Source: Diphasiastrum complanatum
Taxonomy: Eukaryota > Streptophyta > Lycopodiopsida > Lycopodiales > Lycopodiaceae
Reading direction: 5' to 3'
NCBI GenBank assembly: GCA_029204225.1
Contig: CM055106.1
Location: 50,475,325-50,539,324, forward strand
Length of the DNA stretch: 64,000 bases
Shown here: piece by piece, positions 24,331 to 35,542 of the stretch
Layout: each line of letters starts with the position of its first letter
Position numbering within the stretch: the stretch's first letter is position 1
Notes under the pieces: generated by a model
What the model was told of the DNA's origin: nothing
Database searches by the model: none
Seen by the model: the letters and a program-made list of their open reading frames with translations, nothing else
Made by a program: the position numbers and the translations under genes

Positions 24331-25853
24331 TAGCAATGGAATTTCTTAATTGGGGAGTTTAGGCCTTGCATGACTGCATGCACAGGGTGGTCTTGGGTCA
24401 GTATATCCATTGGAAACTCGCCCTACTACCTCATTCATTTGGTGATTCATTGCCAAGTTCTCTCAATTACTCTTGCTTTCTATTTCGTGGCTCCGGGCTG
24501 AAGCTTTTGGAGATTGATCGGTTGCTTCTACTTGGTTGGTGGTTTCTCCACAATGTGTTCTCTTGTTGCTTTTCGTCTAATTTTTGGTGTGGATTAATTG
24601 GGATTCTCATGCAGGTAGAGAACAAGATTCCAAGTGGGTGAATTCTCCTAGTTTCCATTTGCATGTCGTTAAGATCCGTCTCTCTCAAAATTCTCTAGTG
24701 TTTTATGGAAGATTGTTCTTAGAAGCCAATTTGTGATGCTTTTTTTGGAGCTTTTGCTTATGTAGCTCAAATCTTTGGTCGATCTAAATTTTCTAGCAAA
24801 TGTACTTTTATTATAGGGATCATTAATGATGGAATTAATGATGCATGCCGGTTTTTTTCATTATTTACGGTTCTAGGCTATGTTTTTGGTTAAAAGAATT
24901 AAGTTGAGTTGCATGTGGGTGAGAAACAGTTGCATGTCATGAATTTCCACTTCATGGTGAAGAAAAAACTGGAAAATTGTAAAAACAATCATCATTTTTG
25001 AAAGTTTTCTCATAAAGTTGGATAGTAGGATGTTGCCTTGTAGAGCTTGCCAAAAGTTGAATCCAAGTCTTATGAAGTTTTCCACGGAGTTAGAGCCAAG
25101 AATTTGGTGAATTGAGATTGTAGAAGGTCAAAAGAAGCCGGAAAATAGCCTTTTTTTTGTCTAGCAAGTCAGATATGTAAATTAATGGCCGTCTCCATCA
25201 AGTTCGAAGCAAAAAGCTTCTACAAATCAAGAAATCTTCGTTCTCAGCCCATACTGCTTCCTAGGACCTTTATGAAGGCTTCACGGAAGTCTAATAGACC
25301 ATTTACGACTATTGGTAACATCGCTTTTGGGCTTGGAGAGGTGTTTGCAATGCATAGGCCTTGTAAAATTGCGCCCTATTATAGAATTTCTGATACTATG
25401 TTCTCACACGTGTGAAGTCGAGGTGGAAGGCTGATGTGGTAATCATCTCGGTCGCTTGGTCTCCTTCTCTACTATGCTTTACATTATCTAATTTGGTGCA
25501 TGGTAGCTCAAATTATGGATGTTCGAAATTTTGGCAGTTTTTGAGCAAAATTATCAAAATCTATAAATGTTCTGATTGCATGCCTATTTTTTTAAATTGT
25601 GGTACTATACTTGTATGGATTAGTTGCCTATTGATTATGAGAGTGTTTCTGACATGCATGAGAGATTTGCAATCATTTTGAGTGGTCATACGCATGTGCT
25701 CTGACGGTTGGATCCCAAATCAGTGAAATAGGCTGACAATTTTTGTAAAACTGAAATGTACGTAAAATTTTTGTAATCTCAAAAAAGTAGTTAATATCGC
25801 ATGCTTTGCATGCTGGACTGACATTATGTTAGTAAAATTAGAAATCGAACAAT
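24331..25853. other. unassigned sequence
   Basis: Only short frames occur, and none resembles a known protein. No repeat structure was seen. Confidence 0.4.
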
Positions 25854-25893
25854 ATGTCTATAATTTGTAGAGACAAACTGCTCCAAAGAAATA

Positions 25894-26850
25894 AAGACTT
25901 TCCTATCTTCCATCTTCACATGACGTGGTGGCGAGATTTGTCGATGAAACACACGACTTGGGATGCTTTTGCGGAGATCTTTAAAAACGATTTTGTAATA
26001 ACTGATGACGTCGATTACTACCAAAAATTTGTGAATTGCAAGATGGATAGTAAGAGCTTGGACTCTTATATCCAAGAATAGAGTTCCATCATTCGATCCT
26101 AAGTTGGCTTTATCGCAATTTGTCCTAGGTTTGCATGTCGACTATCAGAACGAATGTAGGAGGAATGTGCTTGAAAGTCTCGAGGATGCTTTTTGGATAG
26201 CAAAAACATACGACTCCACGATGGTGGCGTCTAGCAAGCAACTTTAACAGATTCCAACCACTTTGATATCCAAGAAGGGAAAAAAGTGTGGTCCAGACCG
26301 AGCAACTAAATATTTTGATGAGTTGGATCGAATAGCGTCGGAACCCCATAAACCGAAGAAGAAGAAGTCGAAGACTTTCCTATCTTCCATCTTCACATGA
26401 CGTGGTGGCGAGATTTGTCGGTGAAACCCACGACTTGGGATGCTTTTGTGGAGATCTTTAAAAACGATTTCATAATAATTGATGACGTCGATTACTACCA
26501 AAAATTTGTGAATTACAAAATGGATAGTAAGAGCTTGGACTCTAATATCCAATAATAGAGTTTCATCATTCGATCCTGAGTTGGCTTTATCGCAGTTTGT
26601 CCTAGGTTTGCATGCCGACTATCAGAACGAATGTAGGAGGAATGTGCTTCAAAGTCTTGAGGATGCTTTTAGGATAGCAAAAGCATACGACTCCACGGTG
26701 GTGGCGTCTAGGAAGCAACTTCAACAGATTCCAACCACTTTGATATCCAATAAGGGAAAAAAGCGTGGTCCAGATTGAGCAACTAAATATTTTGACGAGT
26801 TGGATCAAATAGCGTCGGAACCCCAGAAACTGAAGAAGAAGAAGAAGTTG
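25894..26850 (+). repeat. tandem duplication of a 477-bp gag segment
   Basis: Text starting AAGACTTTCCTATCTTCCAT begins at 25894 and again at 26371. The copies differ by scattered substitutions, and each ends in a GAAGAAGAAG run, which probably mediated the unequal exchange. Copy one is more damaged (CAACTTTAACAG where copy two has CAACTTCAACAG). Confidence 0.85.
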
Positions 26851-27724
26851 AAGAAATCTATGTCTTGGATGAAGGCTAATAAAGAAAATTTATGGTTTTT
26901 TTGTAATAAGCTTGGACATATGATGAAATTTTGTCTGGAGAGAAAGAAACACATGGCACAAATGATTGAAATCCCTGGTGGTAAAGGTAAAACATTGGAA
27001 ATTAACCTGTTTGATTGTGAGTGTGAATGTTCTTCTAGTCTGGTTTCTTGCCTAATGAACTGTCTCGTTTAACATGCACAGTTAAAGATCAGGAAGTAAT
27101 TATTTTATTAGATAGTGGTTCTACTCATAATTACATTAATTCTCGTCTTGTGCAGAAACTTAGCTTGAAAACTGAAGTTAGTAACCATAGATACAAAGTT
27201 TATTTAGCTTTAGGAGCAGAGTTGTAGACTTGGAACGTGAAAGTGCCGAATCTCCCAGTTTTGATACAAGGATATAGAGATTTAGTTAGTTTCCATGTTT
27301 TAGACCTAGCCCACACTATTTAATTTTTGGATATGAATGGTTATTTAGCAAATTGCCTTATCTGACTATTGATTTTGAGAAACATATTCTCACTTTCAAG
27401 GAGGATGATAAGGTAGTTACTTTATTTGGCAGTAATTTTATACATCCGTCGAATGGAATTTCTATGGTTAATATAATGGAAGCATTTGATTATTCATAGT
27501 ATGAAGTTTTTTCAGTATTTGTTATTCCAATTTGGTTTCTGATGTGTATCTAAATAGTTGTGAATTCTCTACGATTCTTAACTCAGTAAGTTTAGATCAC
27601 AAACAAGCAATGGAAAATCAGATCATAAGTGAATTTAAGGATGTTTTCCCTTCAGAATTACCTCATGGTTTACCACCATGTAGGTCAGTAGACCACATGA
27701 TAGAGTTAATTCCATGAAGTCAAC

Positions 27725-27729
27725 CTATC
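27725..27729 (+). other. target-site duplication CTATC, left copy
   Basis: CTATC stands directly before TG at 27730 and recurs at 27607+2000, that is 29607-29611, directly after CA. Removing the insert and one copy restores the flanking reverse transcriptase reading. Confidence 0.9.
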
Positions 27730-29606
27730 TGTAGCGCAGGCATCCCAAAGGGCGCCGAGAACCATGACTTAGCTTCCAGCCTTCAACTCTTGCCATCCAA
27801 ACCCAATTGACATACAAGCAGCCAACTCGCCAACAACGATCAGACTTAACCAACTGGAGGTTCAGAAACCAACATTGAGATCCAACCTGGCGCCATGCCA
27901 GATCGGGGGTGGACTTCCCTCCAAGCAAGCCGCTCGACATACATCAAACTTAACCAACTTGAAGCTTCGTTACAAACGAGTAACATCCATTCCAAGCAAG
28001 GGGTCTGACTTACATCAGACTTAACCAAGTGAAAGCTTTGTCACGAGCGTTGGAAGCCAACTTGGCGCCATGCCAGACTGGACAGCCATAAACAGGTAAC
28101 TTCCACCCAAGCAAGCCATCCAACTCAACCGACAGGTTAGAGCCCATTCCCCAAGAGCTTAACCCATTCACGTTCATGCAAGGAACACTCAGAACCACAA
28201 GCTGCGACAGATATGGAGACAACCAGTTCCTGGACCAAATGGTCCCAACAGCATACCGCTTGCGCCACGGACCGAGTGGTCCCAACGGCATACCGCTGGC
28301 GTCCCGAGATACGACGCTCAACTATGTGCCAAATTAAAAAGTTTGAAGCGGCCTTACAACTGGCGCTTTTACCGAACACTGAAACCCAGAAGGTAATTAG
28401 AGTCAGTCGAGGAAAATCCCACTTTATTGATAAATCTGAGAAGGTTACATTTCAAGTGTGTGACCGACCCTAGTCTTCGGGACGCTGGCATGCCAAGGCG
28501 AGTGCCAGGACAACATTCCAGCCAGGGAGGCTGAGACTTGGTTGGAGCTCGCCCTGAGTCGCAACCCGCACTCCCCTATAGTATTCCAGATCGGGGGTCC
28601 CGATGTGGGTGACCTCCCTCCAAGCAAGCCGCCTGACATACATCAAACTTAACCAACTCAAAGCTTCGTTACAAACGAGTAACATCCATTCCAAGCAAGG
28701 GGTCTGACTTACATCAGACTTAACTAACTAAAAGCTTCATCATGAGCGGTGGAAGCCAACCTAGCGCCACGCTAGACTGGACAGCCATGAACAGGTAACT
28801 TCCACCCAAGCAAGCCATCCAACTCAGCCGACAGGTTAGATCCCATTCCCCAAGAGCTTAACCCATTCACGTTCATGCAAGGAACACTCAAAACCACAAG
28901 CCGCAACAGATATGGAGACAACCAGTTCCTGGACCAAATGGTCCCGACAGCATACCGTTGGCGCCACGGACCGAATGGTCCTGACGGCATACCGTTGGCG
29001 TCCCGGGATACGACCCTCAGCTATGTGCCAAATTAAAAAGTTTGAAGCGGCCTTACAACTGGCGCTTTTACCGAACACTGAAACCCAGAAGGTAATCAGA
29101 GTCAGTTTGAGAAAAATCCCACTTTATTGATAAATCTGAGAAGGTTACATTTCAAGTGTGTGACCAACCCTAGTCTTCGGGGCGCTGGCATGCCAAGGCG
29201 AGTGCCAGGACAACATTCCAGCCATGGAGGCTTTGGAGCTCGCCTTGAGTCGCAACCCGCACTCCCCTATAGTATTGGTGGGATTCGCCACCTCCCCTCA
29301 TACCAAGTACTCTACCCAGACTGGTAAAGCACGTTTTCTCTCTCTAGTATTTCCTCTCTCTAGAAAGTCATTTTTTATCTCTCTAGAATCTACTGATCCC
29401 AAGGCTTCCTTTAATCATGCCTAGATCGTGTGAGGTAATTGCACATCAATCTGAGCTCTCTGGACTTCGCTATAACCGATCAAAGATTTTCAGCCATAAG
29501 AACTTGGCGCCGGCTGGATTTTGGTCACAGTGGCACCGGGAGTAGCAGGGGCGCTGCTGGCACTGGTGGCGCCGGAAGTAAAGCTTGTAAAGGTGACTTT
29601 ACAACA
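27730..29606. mobile_element. solo LTR nested in a gypsy reverse transcriptase
   Basis: A 1877-bp block begins TGTAGCGC and ends TTTACAACA, with perfect 5-bp flanks CTATC. No second terminal copy and no coding region lies inside, so the simplest reading is a solo LTR left by recombination. It contains sub-repeats around CATCAGACTTAACCAA and GCCAACTTGGCGCC, and a large internal duplication. A TTGGCGCC word near 29502 recalls the priming site of Athila/Tat elements, but here it is inside the block, so I do not rely on it. Orientation is not fixed. Confidence 0.85.
27900..29275. repeat. tandem duplication of about 690 bp inside the solo LTR
   Basis: The word AGATCGGGGGT occurs at 27900 and at 28588. 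All following landmarks (TTCGTTACAAACGAGTAAC, CCATTCCCCAAGAGCTTAAC, GTTTGAAGCGGCCTTACAAC, CACTCCCCTATAGTATT) are repeated in order, with one small length difference of about 11 bases. The second copy ends at the CTATAGTATT word near 29275. Confidence 0.9.
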
Positions 29607-30982
29607 CTATCTCTAGACAACCTTATAGGTTCTCTTAGAAAGAAGAGATAGAGATTTCAAATCAAATAGAAAACTATATGAGGATGGGACATATCCAACC
29701 TAGTAAGTCACCATGGGATGCTCCCGTTCTTCTAAAAGCAAAGAAAGATGGAAGATTCCGGATGTGTGTGGATTACAAGGGGTTGAATAAGGTGACATAT
29801 TCGTTACCCAAGATGGATGACCTTATAGATCACTTGGGTGGAGCAAAATATTTCACTAGGATATATCTCAGGACAGGGTACCATCATATTAAAATTAAAT
29901 CAGAAGATGTCCAAAAGGCTGGATTTCATACTAGATTTGGGCATTATGAGTTCTTAGTGTTGCCATTTGGGTTAACAAATGCTCCAACAACATTCCAGCA
30001 AAGTAACAAGACATGCAATACGAGACACATTGCAAGATGGTTATTATTATTGACTGAATTTGACTTTTGAGTCATAGTTCAGAAAGGTAAACAACATTAT
30101 CTTGCGGATCATGTCTCAAGAAGACAAACAACACCAATTAATATTGAAGTGGATGATGAACTACAAAGATGCTGTGTTATTCTATGTTGAAGCAGTATCT
30201 GAGATGTGGGTTGAAGCCAGAGCAGCTCGTATAGCAGATGTGAAATCTACTGCAAAGTTTTTATATGAAAATATCATTGTTCGATTTAGTTTTCCTGTTG
30301 AGATCTTTAGTGATCGAGGTACACATTTTGTCAATGAAATGATAAAGTGGCTATTGGAGGACTCATCGGTTTAGTACTCCGTATTATCCAAGGGGTAATG
30401 GACAAGCAAAATCTTCTAATAAGATTCTTTATAGTATTATGACAAAAACAGTGGAAGAAAGTCGTTCTGATTGGGACATAAACTGCATGTAGCATTATGG
30501 GCATTCAAAATAGCTTAAAAAGTTAGTACAAATCAGATGCCATTTCAACTTGTTTACGACCAAGATGCAGTTATGCCAATAGAATTATTAATACCATCTT
30601 TATGCATAGTAGCAATGGAACGCTTGGATGATGCTAAATCTTTACAACTCCGACATGAGGCTTTGCACAAACTTTGTGAAACTAGATGGATGGCAGTTCA
30701 TGCACTAGCAGCAGAGAAAGCTTGTTGCAAGTAATGGCATGATCATCAATTACATAAAAAAGACTTGAAAGAAGGAGATCTTGCTTTAATGTACAAAACG
30801 AAATTGATCAAAGGGAAGTTGAAATTTACAGATAAAGGAACATATAAAGTCAAAGAGATATTATCTTATGGATCAGTGGTCTTGGAACGCCTAGATGGTA
30901 GAAGATTTGATACTATTGTGAATGGCAATCGACTACGCAAGTTTTGGCAGCCTAATCCCCCAGCTTGGTCAAAGGTCTGATC
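29607..30982 (+). pseudogene. Ty3/gypsy element, 3' coding part (RT and integrase)
   Basis: The reading resumes after the insert with QPYRFS, then [46 protein letters not shown] and [15 protein letters not shown], a well kept palm region. It breaks at about 30005, before the catalytic YxDD box. RNase H and the integrase N-terminus are deleted. The integrase core resumes at 30185 (MWVEARAARIAD, FPVEIFSDRGTHFVNEM), then the C-terminal part (MPFQLVYDQDAVMPIELLIP, KEGDLALMYKTKLIKGKLKF, GNRLRKFWQP) ends at a TGA at 30978-30980. Wording of the integrase tail is closest to Tat/Athila-type gypsy as I remember it. Confidence 0.85.
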
Positions 30983-31787
30983 ATTTTTACTAAACTTTGA
31001 TTTATAATTTTGTTGTTTCTTGTTTTATCATTTTTTTTTTGGAAAAAACAATTAATTTTTTTTTTATAAAAAATGATGAGTAGAATTAAAAAAAGTCATC
31101 AGATCAGAAAAAAGAGAAAGAAAAAGTATTTTCAAGAATCAATTTTTGATGAAAAGTGATCTAAAAATCACTAAATGAGTCTAATCTTGAACACACAGTC
31201 ATATGAACCTTTGCCGAGTTGCCAGTTGATACATCCAGTTCAGATCTACCTTTATTGAGCTAGATGAAAATTGGTTTATTGAAAAAGTAAAGAATTTGCT
31301 GCTAGGCGAGAGTTTAGAGCTATGCTACTTTGGGAACCTTCGTCGAGCATGTTGCACTCATTATGACCTGACAGATGGATTTAAAACGCTAAAATTAGAT
31401 TGGGTGAAGGTTGAAATCCTGAAAATTTTCATTAAATGCGATACCTAGGCGAAGGATGCACCTAGATGAGGGTTCAAATCTACGAAACCTTCAACAAGTG
31501 TGACCCTATTGGCCAGGAACCTTCGCCAATAATTCTAGAAGCTATTTTAATAGTATTGAGCATGCTTGCAAAATGTTGTCCAAAACTGATAAGCCAAACT
31601 GGTACTTTGTCTAATAGAACCTCCATATTAACCTAGAAAAGGGCCGATTTTGAGTTCATTTCTCACCAGTGCTAGCGAAGCTCTTGCGAATTTTTTCGTG
31701 ACCAAAATTCCTCCAGACTTTCATACAACTTTTTGACATGTTTTTTGCCTTCTGCTCTGTGTTTTTACTTGTCTTCATACTGTTACC
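30983..31787. other. unassigned sequence after the gypsy integrase
   Basis: The stretch has T-rich and A-rich runs (31029-31070) and then plain sequence. It repeats variants of CCTTCGCCGAG/CCTTCGTCGAG around 31210-31510. No gene is seen. Confidence 0.4.
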
Positions 31788-32920
31788 ATGTCGTCAACTG
31801 AATCAGACACCTCTGTATCACCCCGTTCTATAGTCTTGCATGATGTTCCAACCTCAACAAACATCATGGTGCTTCCTAGCATTAGAAAGGTGGCTCAATG
31901 GCTGAATCTCGCCGAGCTCTTGCTCAAGGTGATGGGTATTCGCGCCAAAACCTTTTCAAATAAAATTAATATGGATTTTATTAGCATGGCTTTCGGTACT
32001 TGGAATGAAGCCAAGACTAAGTTTTACATTACCTTCCAAGGGGTAGTCCACGTGGTGCGTGTCTAGGAGGCCGCCCTTGATACCATAGGAATTGTATCCA
32101 TGCCTTGTCCTGTTCCATCCCATAAATAGACAAATGTCGTCATCAAGCCATTTGTTGACACTAAGGTCAACCAATCCCATACCAATAATGGCTATCTTTT
32201 GGAAGCCATTCGTGCTCTCGTGCTCCAAGCCTCCGCTCACCTTCTGAATATTATTAATGTAGTGGGTGAAGATTAAAAATGATTAGTCGATCATAATCCA
32301 ATATCCCAAACCCTAGACTCTGCGCAGCAGACTGAGCAAGTCCAAGATAGAATGACAAAGTTCAAGGCTCCATACACCATTGTCATTCAAACTACCATCA
32401 GATCTTCGCACACATTTGATGCACAGGTCCTTGAAGGATACTAGGGTGTAGATGTTTTTGAAGAGGAAGATCCACATGTCAAACTTCAAGGCAAACAAAC
32501 TCTTCCTGGAAAATATGTACCTCATAATACACAAACTACCATGCCGTCGGTCTCTCTTGATTCTGGTGACATCATGGGAATTCATACACACCTGGGATGG
32601 ATGATCCCAAATATGATAGAGGATAAAATTATGATGGAGAAGCGGATTTCCGATCTCGGCTCCGAAAACCTTGATCAGTCAGAAGCTGATTCAGATCAAT
32701 CGGGAGCTGAAGATTGCCAAACAACATGAAGAAAAATTTGTGGCCAAACTCAAAAAGGCCGAGAAACAAGAAAAAGCATTGGAGAACTATGTCATTGAGC
32801 TCCAAAATGTTTTGATCAACGCCCAAGATCAAGTACACAAAGTCGTCCAAGACATCAAACAACATGCTCATGTATCACACTCATGTACCAAATCACCTGC
32901 AAAATCAAAAGAAAGTTGAG
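31788..32920 (+). pseudogene. unknown ORF with coiled coil, between integrase and LTR
   Basis: The frame opens with an ATG at 31788 (MSSTESDTSVSPRSIVLHDV) and is broken by several stops and by shifts near 32670. The last part (about 32671-32919) codes a Lys/Glu-rich helix, INRELKIAKQHEEKFVAKL, that should form a coiled coil. I do not recognise a family. It sits just ahead of a polypurine-like tract and an LTR, so it is probably a retroelement ORF (gag-like or extra 3' ORF). Confidence 0.4.
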
Positions 32921-33031
32921 ACTTATTGCCAAGAATTGTCCAGCTTCCAAGACAGATTTGATACATTCAAAGACAAAGCATCCACGGAATTGGCTAAGCC
33001 AAAAGCCACCACTAGTTTTGGTGGGGGATAT

Positions 33032-33574
33032 TGTTGGAGGGTTTGCGGATATCAAGGCAATGCTAACCCTAGTTAATAAAGAGGGATTTGGCAACCTGCG
33101 TGTATAAGTCCAACTTGATGATCACATAGTTATTTTATTTGTTAGAAGTTAATAAAAGGACTTTAGGCCTTTCTGTGGGAATTAAATGTTGCAAGGCCTA
33201 ATAGTCAAGTTAGTAAATAGAAAATGATTCCTCCCAAATTTCAAATTTCAAATAATAAGGGAGGTGGAAATTGGCCAATAGGATTTGAGGCCAAAGCCCT
33301 AAAATCCACTATATAGAGTGGTGAATTGTAGTTCATTTTTCACATTCATGTTCATTTCAATAAAGCAGGTTGAACAAATTGAAATTAGATGTCCTTGCTC
33401 TTCTTTTTTCCATTCTTCGTCTCTAGAGAGAGAAAAAAAAGTAATCTTTACCTTCACTTGAGTAGTGTTATTGGATGTAGTGTTAATCTTAGTATTAGAT
33501 GTGGAATCATAAGCATGTGCTTGATTATGAACTATGTTATCGCTTTCTTGGAAACGAATCTCCGCGTGACAACA
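33032..33574 (+). mobile_element. LTR (probable 3' LTR)
   Basis: A purine tract, GGTGGGGGA, at 33020-33028 is followed by TGTTGGAGGG. The far end reads GTGACAACA, so the edges are TGTTG/CAACA inverted. Inside are a TATA-like CTATATAGAG near 33308-33320 and AATAAAG at about 33358. Length is 543 bp. I could not find the partner 5' LTR in the window. It may belong to the coiled-coil ORF or to the gypsy element to its left. Confidence 0.6.
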
Positions 33575-35049
33575 AGTTAATCATCTTCATCTCCTTTGAT
33601 GCTTGATGTGCTTGGATCTAGGGTTGAAGGTGGATAGGAAATACCCACTACAGCCGTCATCCACACTTGGCAGGTTCCATGTGGAGATAAGGGATTGGAC
33701 CTGAAATATGTAATGGATAAGACTCCACAACCAAACTTGATGAAGTTGTTATTTGGAAACCCTCCAATAATTGTTTTAGGTCTGTTCAATATTGTCTCGA
33801 CAGTACGTGTATTTCTATAGACGTTCTCGAAGCCTTCGACACTGTCTCGGCAATGCGAGTAAAACTACAGAGTAGTTTCGTATTACAAAATGATTGAAGA
33901 AATGAAATCCAACACTTCTACCATCTTAAAATGGCCAGGATTTGAGTTTATGTACTTAATTTCTATGTTATTTGGATGATTACAACTAATTGTCATAGAT
34001 CTTCTGGATTTCAAATCCTTACATTTGATGCTAAGAGTTTGATAAGTTTTCCATTTTCTATAATCGATTTTTGTTATATCTAGTATGATGTTTTCATGCA
34101 ACCTCAGCTCATTTTTTAGGGTATGTGCTTGATCACTTTCTAGATACTTTAATTGCATAAATTGGTTTACAATTTTCTATCATAGTAGCTTAGAGATGGG
34201 CTTAATTTGATCAATTTATCGAAGGCCCCTACATGTTCTATTTGGTGTTAAGAGCTAAGCATGCTTATTTTGTTGCATGTTCTCATTTGAAACATCTTTA
34301 TGAAGTATTTTCTTGCCAACTAACTTTAGTGCTAAATATCAAAGTGTTCAAGTATAGTTTGTGAACCTCTATTTATATTTTTTATGAACCTTTGAATAAG
34401 AGCTAAAGTTGTGATACTTTTTCATTACCCTTTGCAAGCATCGAAAAGCAACGATCCATATATGCTTTTGATTATCTATTTTTCTCCTTAAGACTACTAT
34501 CATTGTTTGTTGCCTTGATGGAGTGAGTATGGATGTTGTAGCATTTGGTCTCTATTATACATGAGGGGGTTAATGGTTTAACAATATGATAGTATCGCGT
34601 TATCATCATAACAATCAAGAGCATGTAGTTGAAACTTTGACAATCAATTGGATGCTTGCTTGCAAGGTCTTCCTGTCGATGCTTGACATTTTTTATACTA
34701 TAAAACTTTTTACACAAAAGTTCTACACTCCACTTTTTGTGATTACATATTATGTTGCATCTACACATGTATTAGAACATTGTGTATAGTGAGCAAATGT
34801 TATACAAAATTGCAAATATGTACAAGACTTCTTAATGAAATCCAGAATTTAATGAGGCTCATTACTATCATACAAAATGCCATACAAAATTGCAAACCTA
34901 CATCCTTAATTTTTTTTGCATGATGAATCTTATAAAACATTGTCTAGATTTTTTTGCATGATGCAATTAATATTCTTGTGCTCATGTTCATATGCAATTG
35001 AAATAAATCATTCAAAACATCTCATCATATAGTAAGTGCACTTTCTACT
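33575..35049. other. AT-rich sequence without a recognised gene
   Basis: Minor direct repeats occur (ATACAAAATTGCAAA near 34802 and 34881; TTTTTTGCATGATG near 34912 and 34950). Nothing else is supported. Confidence 0.45.
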
Positions 35050-35280
35050 TACGTAATGGATTCTTTGTGCATATTTTGCCCATTTGTTGGGCTCCTTAAA
35101 AAGCATAATATCTCCCTATTTTTTTTCATAAAAAATCTGACGCCCATTCTAGCTTGCGCGTCAGTCCTCACGTGTCAGCCTGCCACATGGCATTTTTTGA
35201 TTGGTAAAAAAAAGTCGAAGTGTTGATTATGCTTTATAAAGGACATGTGAAAAAGTCAAAGTATCCATTACGCAATGGAC
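35050..35280. repeat. imperfect inverted repeat, MITE-like
   Basis: CGTAATGGATTCTTTG near 35052 and, further in, CCTTAAAAAGCATAAT near 35094 are matched in reverse order and complement by ATTATGCTTTATAAAGG (35226) and CAAAGTATCCATTACG (35258). Arms are about 60 bases with gaps. I could not find clear target-site copies. Confidence 0.5.
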
Positions 35281-35387
35281 AGAGCCAGCCACAGGCCATT
35301 CTGCCCGGTTTGGCTTTCCAAATTTTTTTGGGCGAGGCCCAAAGTTTTGGAAAGCCGAACCGGGCAGAATGACATGTGTCCGGCTCC
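35281..35387. repeat. long hairpin, 42-nt arms
   Basis: Arms at 35281-35322 and 35346-35387 pair at 36 of 42 positions; the inner 25 bases, starting ATTCTGCCCGGTT, pair with one mismatch. The loop is 23 bases. It directly abuts the inverted repeat to its left. Confidence 0.85.
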
Positions 35388-35537
35388 TTCTATAATACAT
35401 CATTGTTTAGTTGCATTGCAAGGTTACATCTATCAAATTTCTAAACAGTTATTTTGGTCTTGTCCAAGGAGTTTTCTAGATTGCAAATTTTGTAAGAACA
35501 AACAATCAATATATCTAAGATGTAGCTAAAGTTAGCC

Positions 35538-35542
35538 CTTTT
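35538..35542 (+). other. target-site duplication CTTTT, left copy
   Basis: CTTTT precedes the TG of the 5' LTR and recurs at 41506-41510 directly after the CA of the 3' LTR. Confidence 0.9.

Larger units (their letters stand above)
25854..27729 (+). pseudogene. Ty3/gypsy element, 5' coding part (gag, protease, start of RT)
   Basis: The gag text (DLSMKHTTWDAFAEIFKNDF, ELALSQFVLGLHADYQNECR, SLEDAFRIAKAYDS) is present twice because of a local tandem duplication. A degenerate zinc knuckle, FFCNKLGHMMKFC, follows near 26896-26935 with its first Cys lost. The aspartic protease begins at about 27080 with ILLDSGSTHNYINSRL. The linker to reverse transcriptase (FKDVFPSELPHGLPPCRSVD, IELIP) lies at 27635-27716. 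The frame is interrupted at 27729 by an inserted LTR and resumes at 29607. Stops within the protease region show that the copy is inactive. Confidence 0.85.

Noticed and set aside
29495..29515. TTGGCGCC as primer-binding site of a full element
   Set aside because: The word lies inside the block bounded by CTATC target copies, and the same GGCGCC words recur elsewhere in it; no LTR edge stands next to it.
33765..33790. Inverted second copy of the LTR edge TGTTGGAGGG
   Set aside because: Only about a dozen bases resemble it, and the following sequence does not match.
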